Shown here: piece by piece, positions 33,540-41,513 of the stretch
Layout of the letters: every line of letters begins with the position of its first letter
Numbering within the stretch: position 1 is the first letter of the stretch
Source of the DNA: Paraburkholderia edwinii
Lineage (GTDB): Bacteria; Pseudomonadota; Gammaproteobacteria; Burkholderiales; Burkholderiaceae
Reading direction: 5' to 3'
DNA: 64,000 nucleotides
Assembly (NCBI RefSeq): GCF_019428685.1
Contig: NZ_CP080096.1
Location: 620,001 to 684,000 of the forward strand
Position numbers and translations under genes: made by a program
Notes under the pieces: generated by a model
What the model was told of the DNA's origin: nothing
The model's database searches: none
The model's input: only the letters and a program-made list of their open reading frames with translations

Positions 33540-33575
33540 AGCGATAGTCGGTTTTAGTGCCGGCTATCGCTCTTT
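33540..33575 (+). terminator. Intrinsic terminator after the DUF3443 gene
   Basis: AGCGATAG (33540-33547) pairs with CTATCGCT (33564-33571) with an inner CGG/CCG pairing, followed by CTTTT. It lies between convergent genes and may serve the minus-strand EgtB-like gene too. Confidence 0.75.
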
Positions 33576-33579
33576 TGCC

Positions 33580-34872
33580 TCAATTCCGCACGCACCTGAA
33601 CCCGGCATAGACATACTGATACCGCGGCTGAAACCAGTTGCGAAAGGTCGGCCGCAACATGCACTGCGCAGTGCGCGGCGAGCCGCCTTTGATCACGTAA
33701 TGCTGGCCATCAAAGAAGTTCGCCGAGTAGCCGAGATAGAACGGGAACGCTTCGAAGCCTGGCAGCGGTTCGAATAGCGACTGCGTCCATTCCCATCCGT
33801 TGCCGAACATGCCCTCGGCGCCGAACGCGCTGACGTTCTCCGGGTGCGCGTGAACCGGCTGCGGATCCCAGCTGCGGAAATCGAAGTTGCCGGGCAGCGC
33901 GTCGGCCTGCGGTGTGCCTTCGATCGCGCGTTGCCATTGCGCTTCGGTGGGCAGCGCCTTGCCGGCCCATCGCGCGTAGGCGCTTGCTTCCGCGTGGCTC
34001 ACATAGACAGGCCAATCGGGCGGCAATGCCACTTCGTCGAACATCGTGCGCAAGGTCCAGCCGCTTTTGCCGCGCGTCCAGCCCACCGGATGCGCGATGT
34101 GCTCCGCTTCTTTCCACGCCCAGTCCTTGTCGGACCAGTACGCGCGATTGTCGTAGCCGCCGGCATCGAGGAACTGCAGGAATTCGCCGTTCGTTACCAT
34201 GTAGCGGTCGATCTCGAACGCGTCGACGTCGATGTGCTGTTCGCCGTATTCATTGTCCCAGCCGAACTGGCCGCTTTCGCGCGACATGCCGAGCGTGGCG
34301 CGTCCTGCGGGTACGTGAACCATGGTCGTTGCGTGCGCAACCTTGCCGGCTGCGGCGGTTTCCGATGCGCGCGGCGGCGCGAGCTTCTGCTCGAGCGGCA
34401 ACTGATGCAGCATGTACGCGAGCGTTTCCGCGTGCATGAGCCGGTGCTCGATCGCTACTTGCATCAGTTGCGCGGGCGAATTCGTCGAGACATCGCCGGC
34501 GTCGAAGTCGAATGTCGCGATCGCATGGTCGATTTGCGCACGCGCACGCTGTGCGTAATCGTGCACGATGTCGAGCGACGGCCAGTCGGACGGTTGATCG
34601 GTCGGGAAACCGCCATCCACCGGGTCGATGCCGAACGCGAACAGCCTGTCGAGGTCGGCATCGAAAACCGGCAGCGGGAACAGGCGGTCTGCGAACAGGT
34701 TGTGGTCGAAGGCCTCGAGATGGCCGATATAGAAGACGATGCGGTGACGCTCGCGGATCGGTCTTTCGTACAGATGTTCGGGTTTGACGACGGCAAACAG
34801 CGCGTCCGTCACGCGACGGGCGTCGAGCAGACGTTGGACAAGCGGGTGCTGCAAACGAAGATCGCGATTCAT
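33580..34872 (-). CDS. EgtB-like non-haem iron sulfoxide synthase (SUMF1/EgtB/PvdO family)
   Basis: A 430-residue protein with an N-terminal DinB-like domain and a C-terminal formylglycine-generating-enzyme (FGE) domain, the layout of EgtB. Likely iron ligands are His51 ('YIGHLEAFDH'), His143 and His147 ('EHRLMHAE'). FGE motifs include 'VTNGEFLQFLDAGGYDNRAYW', 'ALPTEAQWQRA', 'GNGWEWTQSLFEPLPGFE' and the final 'YAGFRCVRN'. EgtB joins gamma-glutamylcysteine to hercynine in ergothioneine synthesis; the close relative SenA makes selenoneine. No egtD, egtC, senB or senC homologue is in the window, so I cannot choose. The ATG at 34872 follows AAAGGAGA. It neighbours fnr on the same strand. Confidence 0.85.
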   Translation of the reverse strand: MNRDLRLQHPLVQRLLDARRVTDALFAVVKPEHLYERPIRERHRIVFYIGHLEAFDHNLFADRLFPLPVFDADLDRLFAFGIDPVDGGFPTDQPSDWPSLDIVHDYAQRARAQIDHAIATFDFDAGDVSTNSPAQLMQVAIEHRLMHAETLAYMLHQLPLEQKLAPPRASETAAAGKVAHATTMVHVPAGRATLGMSRESGQFGWDNEYGEQHIDVDAFEIDRYMVTNGEFLQFLDAGGYDNRAYWSDKDWAWKEAEHIAHPVGWTRGKSGWTLRTMFDEVALPPDWPVYVSHAEASAYARWAGKALPTEAQWQRAIEGTPQADALPGNFDFRSWDPQPVHAHPENVSAFGAEGMFGNGWEWTQSLFEPLPGFEAFPFYLGYSANFFDGQHYVIKGGSPRTAQCMLRPTFRNWFQPRYQYVYAGFRCVRN

Positions 34873-34978
34873 TTCGCCGGGTCTCCTTTCTAAGGGGACG
34901 GGTTTAAGACTGTAACGCGTATTCACTTTTCATGTGAAGCCGCGTGAACGCAAAATCCCGGCGATGGGCGTTTAACGG

Positions 34979-35776
34979 TTACAGGTCACGCAGTCCTTCC
35001 AGGTCGACAATACGAATGAATTTGCCGCGCGCGTCGATCAGGCCGCGCTTCTGGAATTTCGACAACGTGCGGCTGACCGTTTCGAGCGTCATGCCGAGGT
35101 AACTGCCCATATCTTCGCGCGTCATGCGCAGGTTGAATTCGGCCGACGAATAGCCGCGCTGCGCATTGCGCTCCGACACATCGAGCAGAAACGCCGCGAC
35201 GCGTTCGTCGGCGTTCAGCGAGCCGAGCGTCAGCATCTGGCTCGCCTCGCGGACGATCTGCTCGCCCATCAGCTTGTGCAGCCGTTCCTGCAGCGTGCCG
35301 CTCTCGCGGCACAGGCGCTTGAGCGCCTCGTACGGGACGATGCACACGGAACTGTCCTCGAGTGCGATTGCGCTGCACGCGTGCGTGTCGCTGCTGATGC
35401 CGTCGAGTCCAAGCGATTCGCCAGCAAGGCGCAGGCCTGTTACCTGTTCGCGGCCGTCGCGGTGCGCCATGGTCGTTTTGAGCGAGCCTGAGCGGACAGC
35501 GTAAAGGTTTTCGAAAGGTGTGCCGGCGCGATACAGCGGTTCGCCGCGGCGCACCGCGCGCGCCCTGCAGATCAGCGCTTCGAGTTTCGGCAGTTCTTCC
35601 GCCGACATGCCTTGCGGCATGCACAGATGACGCATTGCGCAGGTGGAGCAGCGCGCGACGTGGCGGGCGTTAGGGGCCTCGGAGGCTGACAGGCCCGCGG
35701 AGCCCGCAGCGGGTGCGCGGACTGGACTGTGCGCGGCGGGGCGCACGACCGTCGGAGTGGTGGTGGGTGTCAGCAT
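34979..35776 (-). CDS. fnr: FNR/ANR-type oxygen-responsive Crp-family regulator
   Basis: A 265-residue Crp/Fnr protein. The N-terminal cysteines 'RCSTCAMRHLC' and the later 'HACSAIALED' give the four ligands for the oxygen-sensitive [4Fe-4S] cluster. The cyclic-nucleotide-binding-like barrel is followed by the dimer helix and a C-terminal helix-turn-helix 'TREDMGSYLGMTLETVSRTLSKFQKRGLI', whose E-X2-SR reads the TTGAT half-site. It activates or represses genes when oxygen is low. The start is uncertain: the frame is open to 35833 with another ATG at 35809; I chose 35776. A near-consensus FNR box stands in front of the neighbouring stress gene. Confidence 0.93.
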   Translation of the reverse strand: MLTPTTTPTVVRPAAHSPVRAPAAGSAGLSASEAPNARHVARCSTCAMRHLCMPQGMSAEELPKLEALICRARAVRRGEPLYRAGTPFENLYAVRSGSLKTTMAHRDGREQVTGLRLAGESLGLDGISSDTHACSAIALEDSSVCIVPYEALKRLCRESGTLQERLHKLMGEQIVREASQMLTLGSLNADERVAAFLLDVSERNAQRGYSSAEFNLRMTREDMGSYLGMTLETVSRTLSKFQKRGLIDARGKFIRIVDLEGLRDL

Positions 35777-35835
35777 GATAAAGGGCGTTGTAAGGTAAGA
35801 ATGCCCCATTGTCCCACCGCGCACGCGCGCCACTT

Positions 35836-35852
35836 CGCGTCAAAATGACGCG
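35836..35852. repeat. Inverted repeat between the usp and fnr genes
   Basis: CGCGTCA and TGACGCG around AAA. It lies between the usp stop and the fnr start on the same strand; it could be a small hairpin or an operator in front of fnr. Confidence 0.35.
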
Positions 35853-35896
35853 CGGACCTTCATTGGCCCGGGTTGTACGGCCGGGACTGCCGCCAA

Positions 35897-36376
35897 TTAT
35901 GGCTTGTCGCTTTTCGCCTCTGCTTCGTGGCTTGCCGCTGCGGGAACCAGCAGTACCGGCAATGTCGCTTGACGCACACAGCGCTCCGCAACGCTGCCCA
36001 GTATCAGGCGCTGCATGCCGCGGCGCCCGTGCGTGCCCATCACGAGCAGGTCCGCGTTGTAATGTGCCGCGGCCTTCAGGACGAGCGTCGGGACATCGTC
36101 GTTGGGGGACGCTTCGCCTACCGTCACGTCGCCGCTGACATTGCGCGCCTGCATGGCCTGCGTGAGCTCGACGGTCAGCTCCTTGCCCTGTTGCACAAAC
36201 TGTTTTTGCAGAATGCCCGGGTCGTAGCCCGGTGCTTCGAAATACATCGGCGTGTTCTCGACGACGTAATAAGCGCGCAATGTCGCGCCGAACGACGCGG
36301 CAAGATGAATGGCGGCCTCGAATGCGCCGCGCGAGGTCTTACTGCCGTCGACTGCTACAAGGATGCGTTTGTACAT
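35897..36376 (-). CDS. Universal stress protein (UspA family)
   Basis: A 159-residue single-domain Usp. 'YKRILVAVDGSKTSRGAFEAAIHLA' begins the alpha/beta fold, and 'DLLVMGTHGRRGMQRLILGSVAERCVRQATLPVLLV' contains the G-X2-G-X9-G-S/T ATP-binding motif. Such proteins protect cells during growth arrest or oxygen limitation. The promoter has an FNR box (36462-36475), and the next gene downstream on the same strand is fnr itself, so anaerobic induction is very likely. Confidence 0.95.
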   Translation of the reverse strand: MYKRILVAVDGSKTSRGAFEAAIHLAASFGATLRAYYVVENTPMYFEAPGYDPGILQKQFVQQGKELTVELTQAMQARNVSGDVTVGEASPNDDVPTLVLKAAAHYNADLLVMGTHGRRGMQRLILGSVAERCVRQATLPVLLVPAAASHEAEAKSDKP

Positions 36377-36461
36377 GGAAGCTCCGCGCAGTAAAGGTGT
36401 CGAATGTTCATCTATTGCAAGGAAAGCTTAATTGATCGCAGCGGCGCGTGTGCTGATCCGC

Positions 36462-36475
36462 ATGATGTCAATCAA
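36462..36475 (-). promoter_or_regulatory. FNR/ANR box upstream of the universal stress protein gene
   Basis: Read on the minus strand it is TTGAT-TGAC-ATCAT, one mismatch from TTGAT-N4-ATCAA. The centre is about 92 bp upstream of the usp start, and a plausible -10 (ATCAAT, 36431-36436) lies where a class II FNR promoter needs it. fnr is encoded 120 bp beyond usp. Confidence 0.7.
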
Positions 36476-36598
36476 ATGCTTAGCAAGTTTTGGGGCACAT
36501 CGTAGGGAATGGCGGCGCTTCGTAAGCCATGTGGCGCCAGTGGTTTCGGCTCGTATGACGCGCGTGAGGATTCTTTTTTATCGTGTGATCGAACCGAC

Positions 36599-36609
36599 TT
36601 GCCTTACAA
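36599..36609. promoter_or_regulatory. Near-match FadR-type GntR operator before the gntR gene
   Basis: TTGCCTTACAA differs from the FadR-subfamily consensus TNGTNNNACNA at one position. It lies 40 bp upstream of the GntR gene, so autoregulation is plausible. Confidence 0.35.
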
Positions 36610-36649
36610 TTATGCTCCATGATGACAAGCCGCCAGCCAAGATGCCAAG

Positions 36650-37342
36650 ATGATTAACGAGCGAAAATCGACGGGCCTGCCCGACAAGATATACGGCGAC
36701 ATCCTCAACCGCATTCTCGAGGGCGAATACAAGGAGGGCGAGCGGCTGCCCACCGAGCACGCGCTCGCCGAACGCTTCGAGACATCCCGGCCTACCGTGC
36801 GCGAGGCGCTCGCGCGGCTGCGCGCGGACGGCATCATCGTCACGCGGCACGGCTCGGGCACCACGGTTGCGCGCCGTCCCGATCCGGATGTGCGCCGTTT
36901 CGCGCCGCTCGAATCGCTGTCCGATATTCGCCGCTGCTACGACTTTCGCATCGTGACCGAAGCCGGCGCCGCGGCGCTTGCCGCGCAAATGGCCGACGAA
37001 GACGACATCGCCGCGATCGAGCACGCGTGGAACGAGCTCGAGCGCGTGATTGAAACGCAAGGTATCGGCGCGAAGGACGACTACGCATTTCATCTTGCCG
37101 TCGCGCGCGCGTCGAAGAACCAGTTCTTCATCACGATGATGTCGTTTATCGAAGAGCAGATTGCGTTCAGCATGAACCTGTCGCGCAACTTGTCGCTCGT
37201 GAAAACACTCGAGCGCCAAAGGCTCGTGCAAGCCGAGCATCGCGCGGTGCTCGACGCGATTCGCGCACACGACGCGAGGGCCGCCGGCGACGCAATGCGC
37301 ACGCATCTGATGAACGCGCGCGACCGCATGTTCGGGTCGTGA
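36650..37342 (+). CDS. GntR-family regulator, FadR subfamily
   Basis: A 230-residue protein. The winged helix-turn-helix is at residues 10-75 ('KIYGDILNRILEGEYKEGERLPTEHALAERFETSRPTVREALARLRADGII'), followed by an all-helical FCD effector domain with the metal/ligand set 'DYAFHLAVARASKN' and 'EHRAVLDAI' (Asp, His, His). FCD regulators bind sugar acids, organic acids or amino acids. The gene precedes the DHA2 transporter gene by 83 bp on the same strand, so it may control it. FadR-type operator candidates are present upstream of this gene and of the arabinose-pathway genes. Confidence 0.92.
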   Translation: MINERKSTGLPDKIYGDILNRILEGEYKEGERLPTEHALAERFETSRPTVREALARLRADGIIVTRHGSGTTVARRPDPDVRRFAPLESLSDIRRCYDFRIVTEAGAAALAAQMADEDDIAAIEHAWNELERVIETQGIGAKDDYAFHLAVARASKNQFFITMMSFIEEQIAFSMNLSRNLSLVKTLERQRLVQAEHRAVLDAIRAHDARAAGDAMRTHLMNARDRMFGS

Positions 37343-37425
37343 AGCGTCAATGTACTGACCTCCCTTTCCAACTTTCAGGCCGTTTTTGCCGTGCCTTTTT
37401 ACGCGCTTGACCGCGTCGTGCCGAA

Positions 37426-38997
37426 GTGAATCCTCCTCATCAGAAGTCCGTTGTCCTGCCTTTTCGCGATGCCTTGCTGGCCATGCTTGGCATCGGTCTT
37501 GTCAATATGCTGGTCGCGCTCGATCAGACCGTAGTGAGTACCGCGTTGCCGTCGATCGTCTCCGAATTGCGCGGCTTCGAGTACTACGCGTGGATTGCAA
37601 GCGCGTATCTGCTCGCGTCGGTCGTCACCGTGCCGGTGTTCGGCCGGCTCGGCGACTATTTCGGCCGCAAGCGCTTCGTGATCGCCGCGGTGATCGTGTT
37701 CACGGTCGCGTCGCTGTTGTGCGGCATCGCGACGAGCATGCCGTTTCTTGTGGTCGCGCGCGGGCTGCAGGGCGTCGGCGGCGGGATGATGGTCGGCACC
37801 GCGTTCGCGTCGATTCCCGATCTGTTTCCCGATCCGCGCGAGCGCGTGCGCTGGCAGGTCGTGATGGCGGCCGCGTACGGTATCGGCACGGCGGCCGGGC
37901 CGTCGCTCGGCGGCTGGATGAGCCAGCATCTCGGCTGGCGTTCGACGTTTCTCGTCAATCTGCCGGTGGGCGCACTCGCGCTGTATTTCATCTGGGCGCA
38001 TCTGCCGTATTACAAGCGCGAACAGGTCGGCGAAGTGCGCATCGATTGGGGCGGCGCGCTGCTCGTTGCGCTTGTGCTCGGCGGTTTGCAGACGTTTATC
38101 GAAGCCGTGCCTAAAGACGGCTTGACGGGCGCCAACGTGGCGCTCGCTGCGGTGGTTGTGGTCGGCGCAGCACTGTTGCTGGCCTGCGAGCGGCGCGCGA
38201 CGCATCCGATCATCCCGCTCGATCTGTTCAAGGACGCGCAGCTCGTCACGCTGTTCACGCTGTCGGTGCTGTCCGGCTTCGTGATGTTTTCGCTCATCTT
38301 TTTCGCGCCGCTGCTGCTGCAAGGCGGCTTTGGGCTGTCGCCGCAACAGGCTGGTCTGCTCGCGACGCCGATCGCCGCGTGCATCGCGCTCGGCAGCCTG
38401 ATCAACACGCGCATCGTGATTCATATGTCGCGGCCGACCATGATTCTTTCGATCGGCTTCGGACTGCTCGTCGCGGCGTCGATCGGGCTTTCGGTCGCGA
38501 CGCCGGTTACGCCGCATCTGTATCTCGAGCTTTCGATGGCGGCCGTCGGCGTCGGGCTCGGCTTTATCCTCAACAACCTCAATGTGTTCGGGCAGGAGAT
38601 CGCGGGCCGCGAGCGCTTCGGCATCACGACCGCGCTGCTGCAGTCGACGCGCATGGTCGGTGGCATGCTCGGGACGAGCATCGTCGCGACGATCATCAAT
38701 CGCCGCTATGCGTCGGGTATCGACGACACCTTGCGCGTGCTCGGCGAGCCGGTCGCCGCAAAATGGCGCCCGACGCTTGGCGATCCGCGCATTCTCGTCG
38801 ACGAAGGTCTGCGCGACTCGTTGCTCGCGCAACTAAAACGCGCGGGGCTCGAAGGGCCTGCGTTGCTCGATGCTGCCCGGCACGTGCTCGTGCAGTCGAT
38901 TCATATCGGCGTCGTGCTGACCGGTTGCGCGGCCCTCGCAGCGGCGCTGCTCGTGCGCAAAATTTCACACATCACCTTCCGCGGGCGTGGCCGATAG
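37426..38997 (+). CDS. MFS transporter, DHA2 (14-TM) drug exporter type
   Basis: A 523-residue protein with 14 predicted helices. 'LVALDQTVVSTALPSIVSEL' in TM1, 'WIASAYLLASVVTVPVFGRLGDYFGRKR' (motif A) and 'ARGLQGVGGGMMVGTAFASI' followed by motif C 'YGIGTAAGPSLGGWMSQHLGWR' identify a DHA2 drug:H+ antiporter. Export of toxic organic compounds is the usual role. It has a GTG start at 37426. It is probably co-transcribed with the GntR gene. Confidence 0.92.
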   Translation: MNPPHQKSVVLPFRDALLAMLGIGLVNMLVALDQTVVSTALPSIVSELRGFEYYAWIASAYLLASVVTVPVFGRLGDYFGRKRFVIAAVIVFTVASLLCGIATSMPFLVVARGLQGVGGGMMVGTAFASIPDLFPDPRERVRWQVVMAAAYGIGTAAGPSLGGWMSQHLGWRSTFLVNLPVGALALYFIWAHLPYYKREQVGEVRIDWGGALLVALVLGGLQTFIEAVPKDGLTGANVALAAVVVVGAALLLACERRATHPIIPLDLFKDAQLVTLFTLSVLSGFVMFSLIFFAPLLLQGGFGLSPQQAGLLATPIAACIALGSLINTRIVIHMSRPTMILSIGFGLLVAASIGLSVATPVTPHLYLELSMAAVGVGLGFILNNLNVFGQEIAGRERFGITTALLQSTRMVGGMLGTSIVATIINRRYASGIDDTLRVLGEPVAAKWRPTLGDPRILVDEGLRDSLLAQLKRAGLEGPALLDAARHVLVQSIHIGVVLTGCAALAAALLVRKISHITFRGRGR

Positions 38998-39032
38998 GCG
39001 ACAAGGCGCGGCATGGTGCGCTTGCTTGCCTA

Positions 39033-39074
39033 AGCAGTAAGCGATGAGCAGTAAGCGATGAGCAGTAAGCGATC
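39033..39074. repeat. Three tandem 14-bp units
   Basis: AGCAGTAAGCGATG occurs twice exactly and a third time with its last base changed, in the 250-bp gap after the DHA2 gene. Likely replication slippage; no function is apparent. Confidence 0.8.
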
Positions 39075-39246
39075 ATCGATCGGGCAAAGCAAACCCTGCG
39101 CGATCGCCAAAGCGCGCGCATCAATACATGGCCGACGCGCAATCAATACGCGTGTCGAACCATCGCAGCAGGCGTGAGCACGCCTCTGCGCTGCCGAACT
39201 TCCCATTCGCGTCGTCGCGAGCGGCTAGCGGCTAGGCCGGTAGCTG

Positions 39247-39843
39247 CTATGCGGCCACTGCCATCTGGCCGAACAGCGCATTGCGCGTGTGCTCGCTGAC
39301 CGCGATATCGAGCGCTACCGCGCGCTCCACACCGATCTGCACCGGCGCACCGAGGCGGCCAATTTCAATGCCGGTTCTGCGCAGCAGACGCTCGATCGGC
39401 GTGGTCGTCACAGTGACGTAACGCGTGATGCCCATCTTGTCCGCAAACGTGACGAGCTCCTTGATCGCGTGCATCGTCACATCGGCAAAGCCGAAGCTTT
39501 GATCGTGCTCGTCGCCAGCCTCGATCGCGAAGCGGCTCAGTTCCCAGATGTTCCGGCCGAGCGGTGCAGCGTTGCCGTGCAGCAGCTGCGGGAACGTATC
39601 GCGCAGCATGTTGGGGCCTTCGGTCGGCATCAGACGCCAACAGCCGCGTACGCGGCGTGCCGAGTCCTGAATCAGCATGTAGTGCGGGCCTAAAGCGTCG
39701 TAGCCGTCGACCTCCATGCCAGCGATGATCGGAATGTCCCATCCCATTCGCCCATGAAATACGCGGGCTCTCAAGCGGTACATCTCGTGTAGGTCGGTGG
39801 TGTCGATCTCTGTCGGGGTACCAATTCGAATCGCTGCTTGCAT
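39247..39843 (-). CDS. LuxI-family acyl-homoserine lactone synthase
   Basis: A 198-residue autoinducer synthase that makes an N-acyl-homoserine lactone from SAM and acyl-ACP. The invariant residues are present: Arg25 and Phe29 ('RLRARVFHGRMGWD'), Trp35, Asp46 and Asp49 ('EVDGYDA'), Arg70 ('CWRLMPTEGPNML'), Glu101 and Arg104 ('WELSRFAIE'). The rsaL-luxR arrangement next to it matches the BraI/RsaL/BraR systems of Paraburkholderia, whose product is a long-chain 3-oxo-AHL; that equivalence is inference. A lux box sits 68-87 bp upstream and the gene has GAGGAG before the ATG. Confidence 0.93.
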   Translation of the reverse strand: MQAAIRIGTPTEIDTTDLHEMYRLRARVFHGRMGWDIPIIAGMEVDGYDALGPHYMLIQDSARRVRGCWRLMPTEGPNMLRDTFPQLLHGNAAPLGRNIWELSRFAIEAGDEHDQSFGFADVTMHAIKELVTFADKMGITRYVTVTTTPIERLLRRTGIEIGRLGAPVQIGVERAVALDIAVSEHTRNALFGQMAVAA

Positions 39844-39884
39844 GATGTTCTCCTCGCCCGGGTCCGTTCCCGTACGCAGAAAAA

Positions 39885-39890
39885 CTTATG
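39885..39890 (-). promoter_or_regulatory. Predicted -10 element of the luxI promoter
   Basis: CATAAG on the minus strand. With a start site near 39878, the lux box centre (39920.5) falls at about -42.5, the position for class II activation by a LuxR protein. Confidence 0.5.
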
Positions 39891-39910
39891 CATTCTGGAT
39901 AGACATTTGC

Positions 39911-39930
39911 ACCTATCCACCTGGATAGGT
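39911..39930. promoter_or_regulatory. lux box
   Basis: ACCTATCCACCTGGATAGGT, a 20-bp inverted repeat with nine of ten base pairs symmetric, in the luxI-rsaL divergent region. A further half-site CTGGATAG lies at 39895-39902 between it and luxI. Confidence 0.85.
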
Positions 39931-39993
39931 GTCCGGCGAGTCCCCGCATCATCAAAATTGAGATGAACATTGCCCAACCCAATGGGGATTACC

Positions 39994-40302
39994 ATGGAAC
40001 TGCTGGAAAATCATTGGCAAGCCGCCGTGCAAAACCGGTCGGCAGACGTTTCGTCCGCTGTCGACCGCGTTTTAATCATCGCTTATCGGAAAAAGAGAAA
40101 AGAGAGCCAAAGGCAGTTTTGGGCTCGTTTCGGGGTTACGCAATCGCGTGGCAGCCGTTTCGAGTCGGGCGCGGAAATCCCCGCGCCGGTATCGATTCTG
40201 CTTGGCCTTTATTTTTCGAAGACGGTCACCGACGGTGACCTTGGCAAAGCCGGCCGGGTAATGTCCGGTGAAGCACGGGAACTGATCAACCTGGATCAAT
40301 AA
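39994..40302 (+). CDS. rsaL: RsaL-type repressor of quorum sensing
   Basis: A predicted 102-residue helix-turn-helix protein. The part 'RKESQRQFWARFGVTQSRGSRFESGAEIPAPVSILLGLYFSKTVTDGDLGKA' closely resembles Pseudomonas aeruginosa RsaL as I recall it (ESQ-FW-RFG-SQS-GSRFE-G), a repressor that binds the divergent AHL-synthase promoter and gives signal homeostasis. Here too it is divergent from the synthase gene. Several in-frame starts exist (TTG 39970, ATG 39982, ATG 39994); I take 39994 because GGGGATT precedes it. The 3' end overlaps the convergent luxR gene by 17 bp. Confidence 0.88.
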   Translation: MELLENHWQAAVQNRSADVSSAVDRVLIIAYRKKRKESQRQFWARFGVTQSRGSRFESGAEIPAPVSILLGLYFSKTVTDGDLGKAGRVMSGEARELINLDQ

Positions 40303-41014
40303 GGCCCAGTTGCGTCGCAATGACGGCCGCGGCGCGCCGGGAGTTCACGCCGAATTTCGCACGGATATTCTTCAGATGGAAGTTCACCACGGCTTCCGAA
40401 CATCCGAGGATGTGCGAAATTTCCCAAGTGGACTTGCCGCGCGCTGTCCACTGCAGGCATTCGCGCTCCCGAGGCGTCAGCTTCGGTAGCAGCGCTTGCG
40501 CGTGATGATTCAGATACGGCTGGCTGGTATCGATCACGAGATCGCGCAGCAACACCAGATTCGGCAGCACCACGTCGATGTGGCGCCAGAATTCGCTCGT
40601 CGGGTTGCTGTCGTTCACGAAGCAGATCATTCCTTTTTCCTGCTGCGGGCCGTGAATCGGCAGCGTCACGCCCGCACGCAGCCCATGCAGGCGCGCTTCC
40701 TCATACATCGATTGCTGCGGATTCGTCGAGAACAGGTCCGGCGACCAGATCAGCGGCGACGACTTCGTCACGCAGTGCGTGACGGTCGGGTCGATGTGCG
40801 CGAAGCCGTGCGCATCGTAAAACTGACGCCACGCAGGTGCGTACGTGCTGCGCAGGAACGAATCTTCCATCCGGATACTCGGGCGCGGCACGATTGCGAC
40901 CAGCACGCGGTTGAACCCCCATCCCTCGGCGAGGCGGGCGAGTTCGGCGAACCACGTGCTGTCGTCGGTTGCGTTGAGCATCGGCGACATCTGCTCAAAA
41001 TAAGGTAGCGACAA
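40286..41014 (-). CDS. LuxR-family AHL-responsive transcription factor
   Basis: A 242-residue quorum-sensing receptor. Residues 1-165 form the autoinducer-binding domain ('YAPAWRQFYDAHGFAHIDPTVTHC', 'PLIWSPDLF', 'GLRAGVTLPIHGPQQEKGMICF', holding the conserved Trp, Tyr, Asp-Pro and Gly). Residues 175-240 are the LuxR helix-turn-helix 'KLTPRERECLQWTARGKSTWEISHILGCSEAVVNFHLKNIRAKFG'. It should bind the lux box in front of luxI when AHL is present. It is convergent with rsaL, overlapping by 17 bp. Confidence 0.93.
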   Translation of the reverse strand: MSLPYFEQMSPMLNATDDSTWFAELARLAEGWGFNRVLVAIVPRPSIRMEDSFLRSTYAPAWRQFYDAHGFAHIDPTVTHCVTKSSPLIWSPDLFSTNPQQSMYEEARLHGLRAGVTLPIHGPQQEKGMICFVNDSNPTSEFWRHIDVVLPNLVLLRDLVIDTSQPYLNHHAQALLPKLTPRERECLQWTARGKSTWEISHILGCSEAVVNFHLKNIRAKFGVNSRRAAAVIATQLGLIDPG

Positions 41015-41513
41015 GGCAGTTCTCTCAGGGCGCGGCGAGCCATGCCGCGGGCTTCAGCCGCGCGCGCCATGACCACTTGTTCTGTACTGTATCAATTTAG
41101 CATCATTATTCTTGTTTTACTGAAAAAGCGCGATACCAGAAATAATTGATTCCAAACCTTACGTAAAAATCAGACGTAGCATTCGGAATTGGCGAAAACG
41201 GAGGGCATATATGGCGTTTTATCGAAACAGTTTCGGCAATTGCGGCCTATACCTCTGGCAATAACGCTCTAAAGGACACCTGAAAGCGATTCCATTAATA
41301 AGGTTAAATACCAACCAGCGACAGCCCAGTGTCGCCATTCTGTCATCCGTTCGTCACTCGTTTGCGGACCACTTGGCTACCAGTATGAACCACCTGGCCG
41401 CATCGACGAATACAGCATTGTCCCGGATATCCGCAGATGTTGCAAAGTTGTTTGACAACATTGGGGCCAGATGATACCCTGGCGTTCCAGCGCAATTTCC
41501 GACGCGAGCCCCC
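41015..41513. other. Divergent region between luxR and the arabinose-pathway operon
   Basis: About 500 bp, AT-rich in its left half where the luxR promoter should be. The right part holds the FadR-type palindrome at 41447-41459. I see no lux box here. Confidence 0.5.
41447..41459. promoter_or_regulatory. FadR-type GntR operator candidate before the arabinose pathway
   Basis: GTTGTTTGACAAC is a 13-bp palindrome containing TTGTTTGACAA, an exact match to TNGTNNNACNA. It lies 55 bp upstream of the first pathway gene. A FadR-subfamily regulator is encoded at 36650 in this window, but a distant one could serve as well. Confidence 0.55.
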
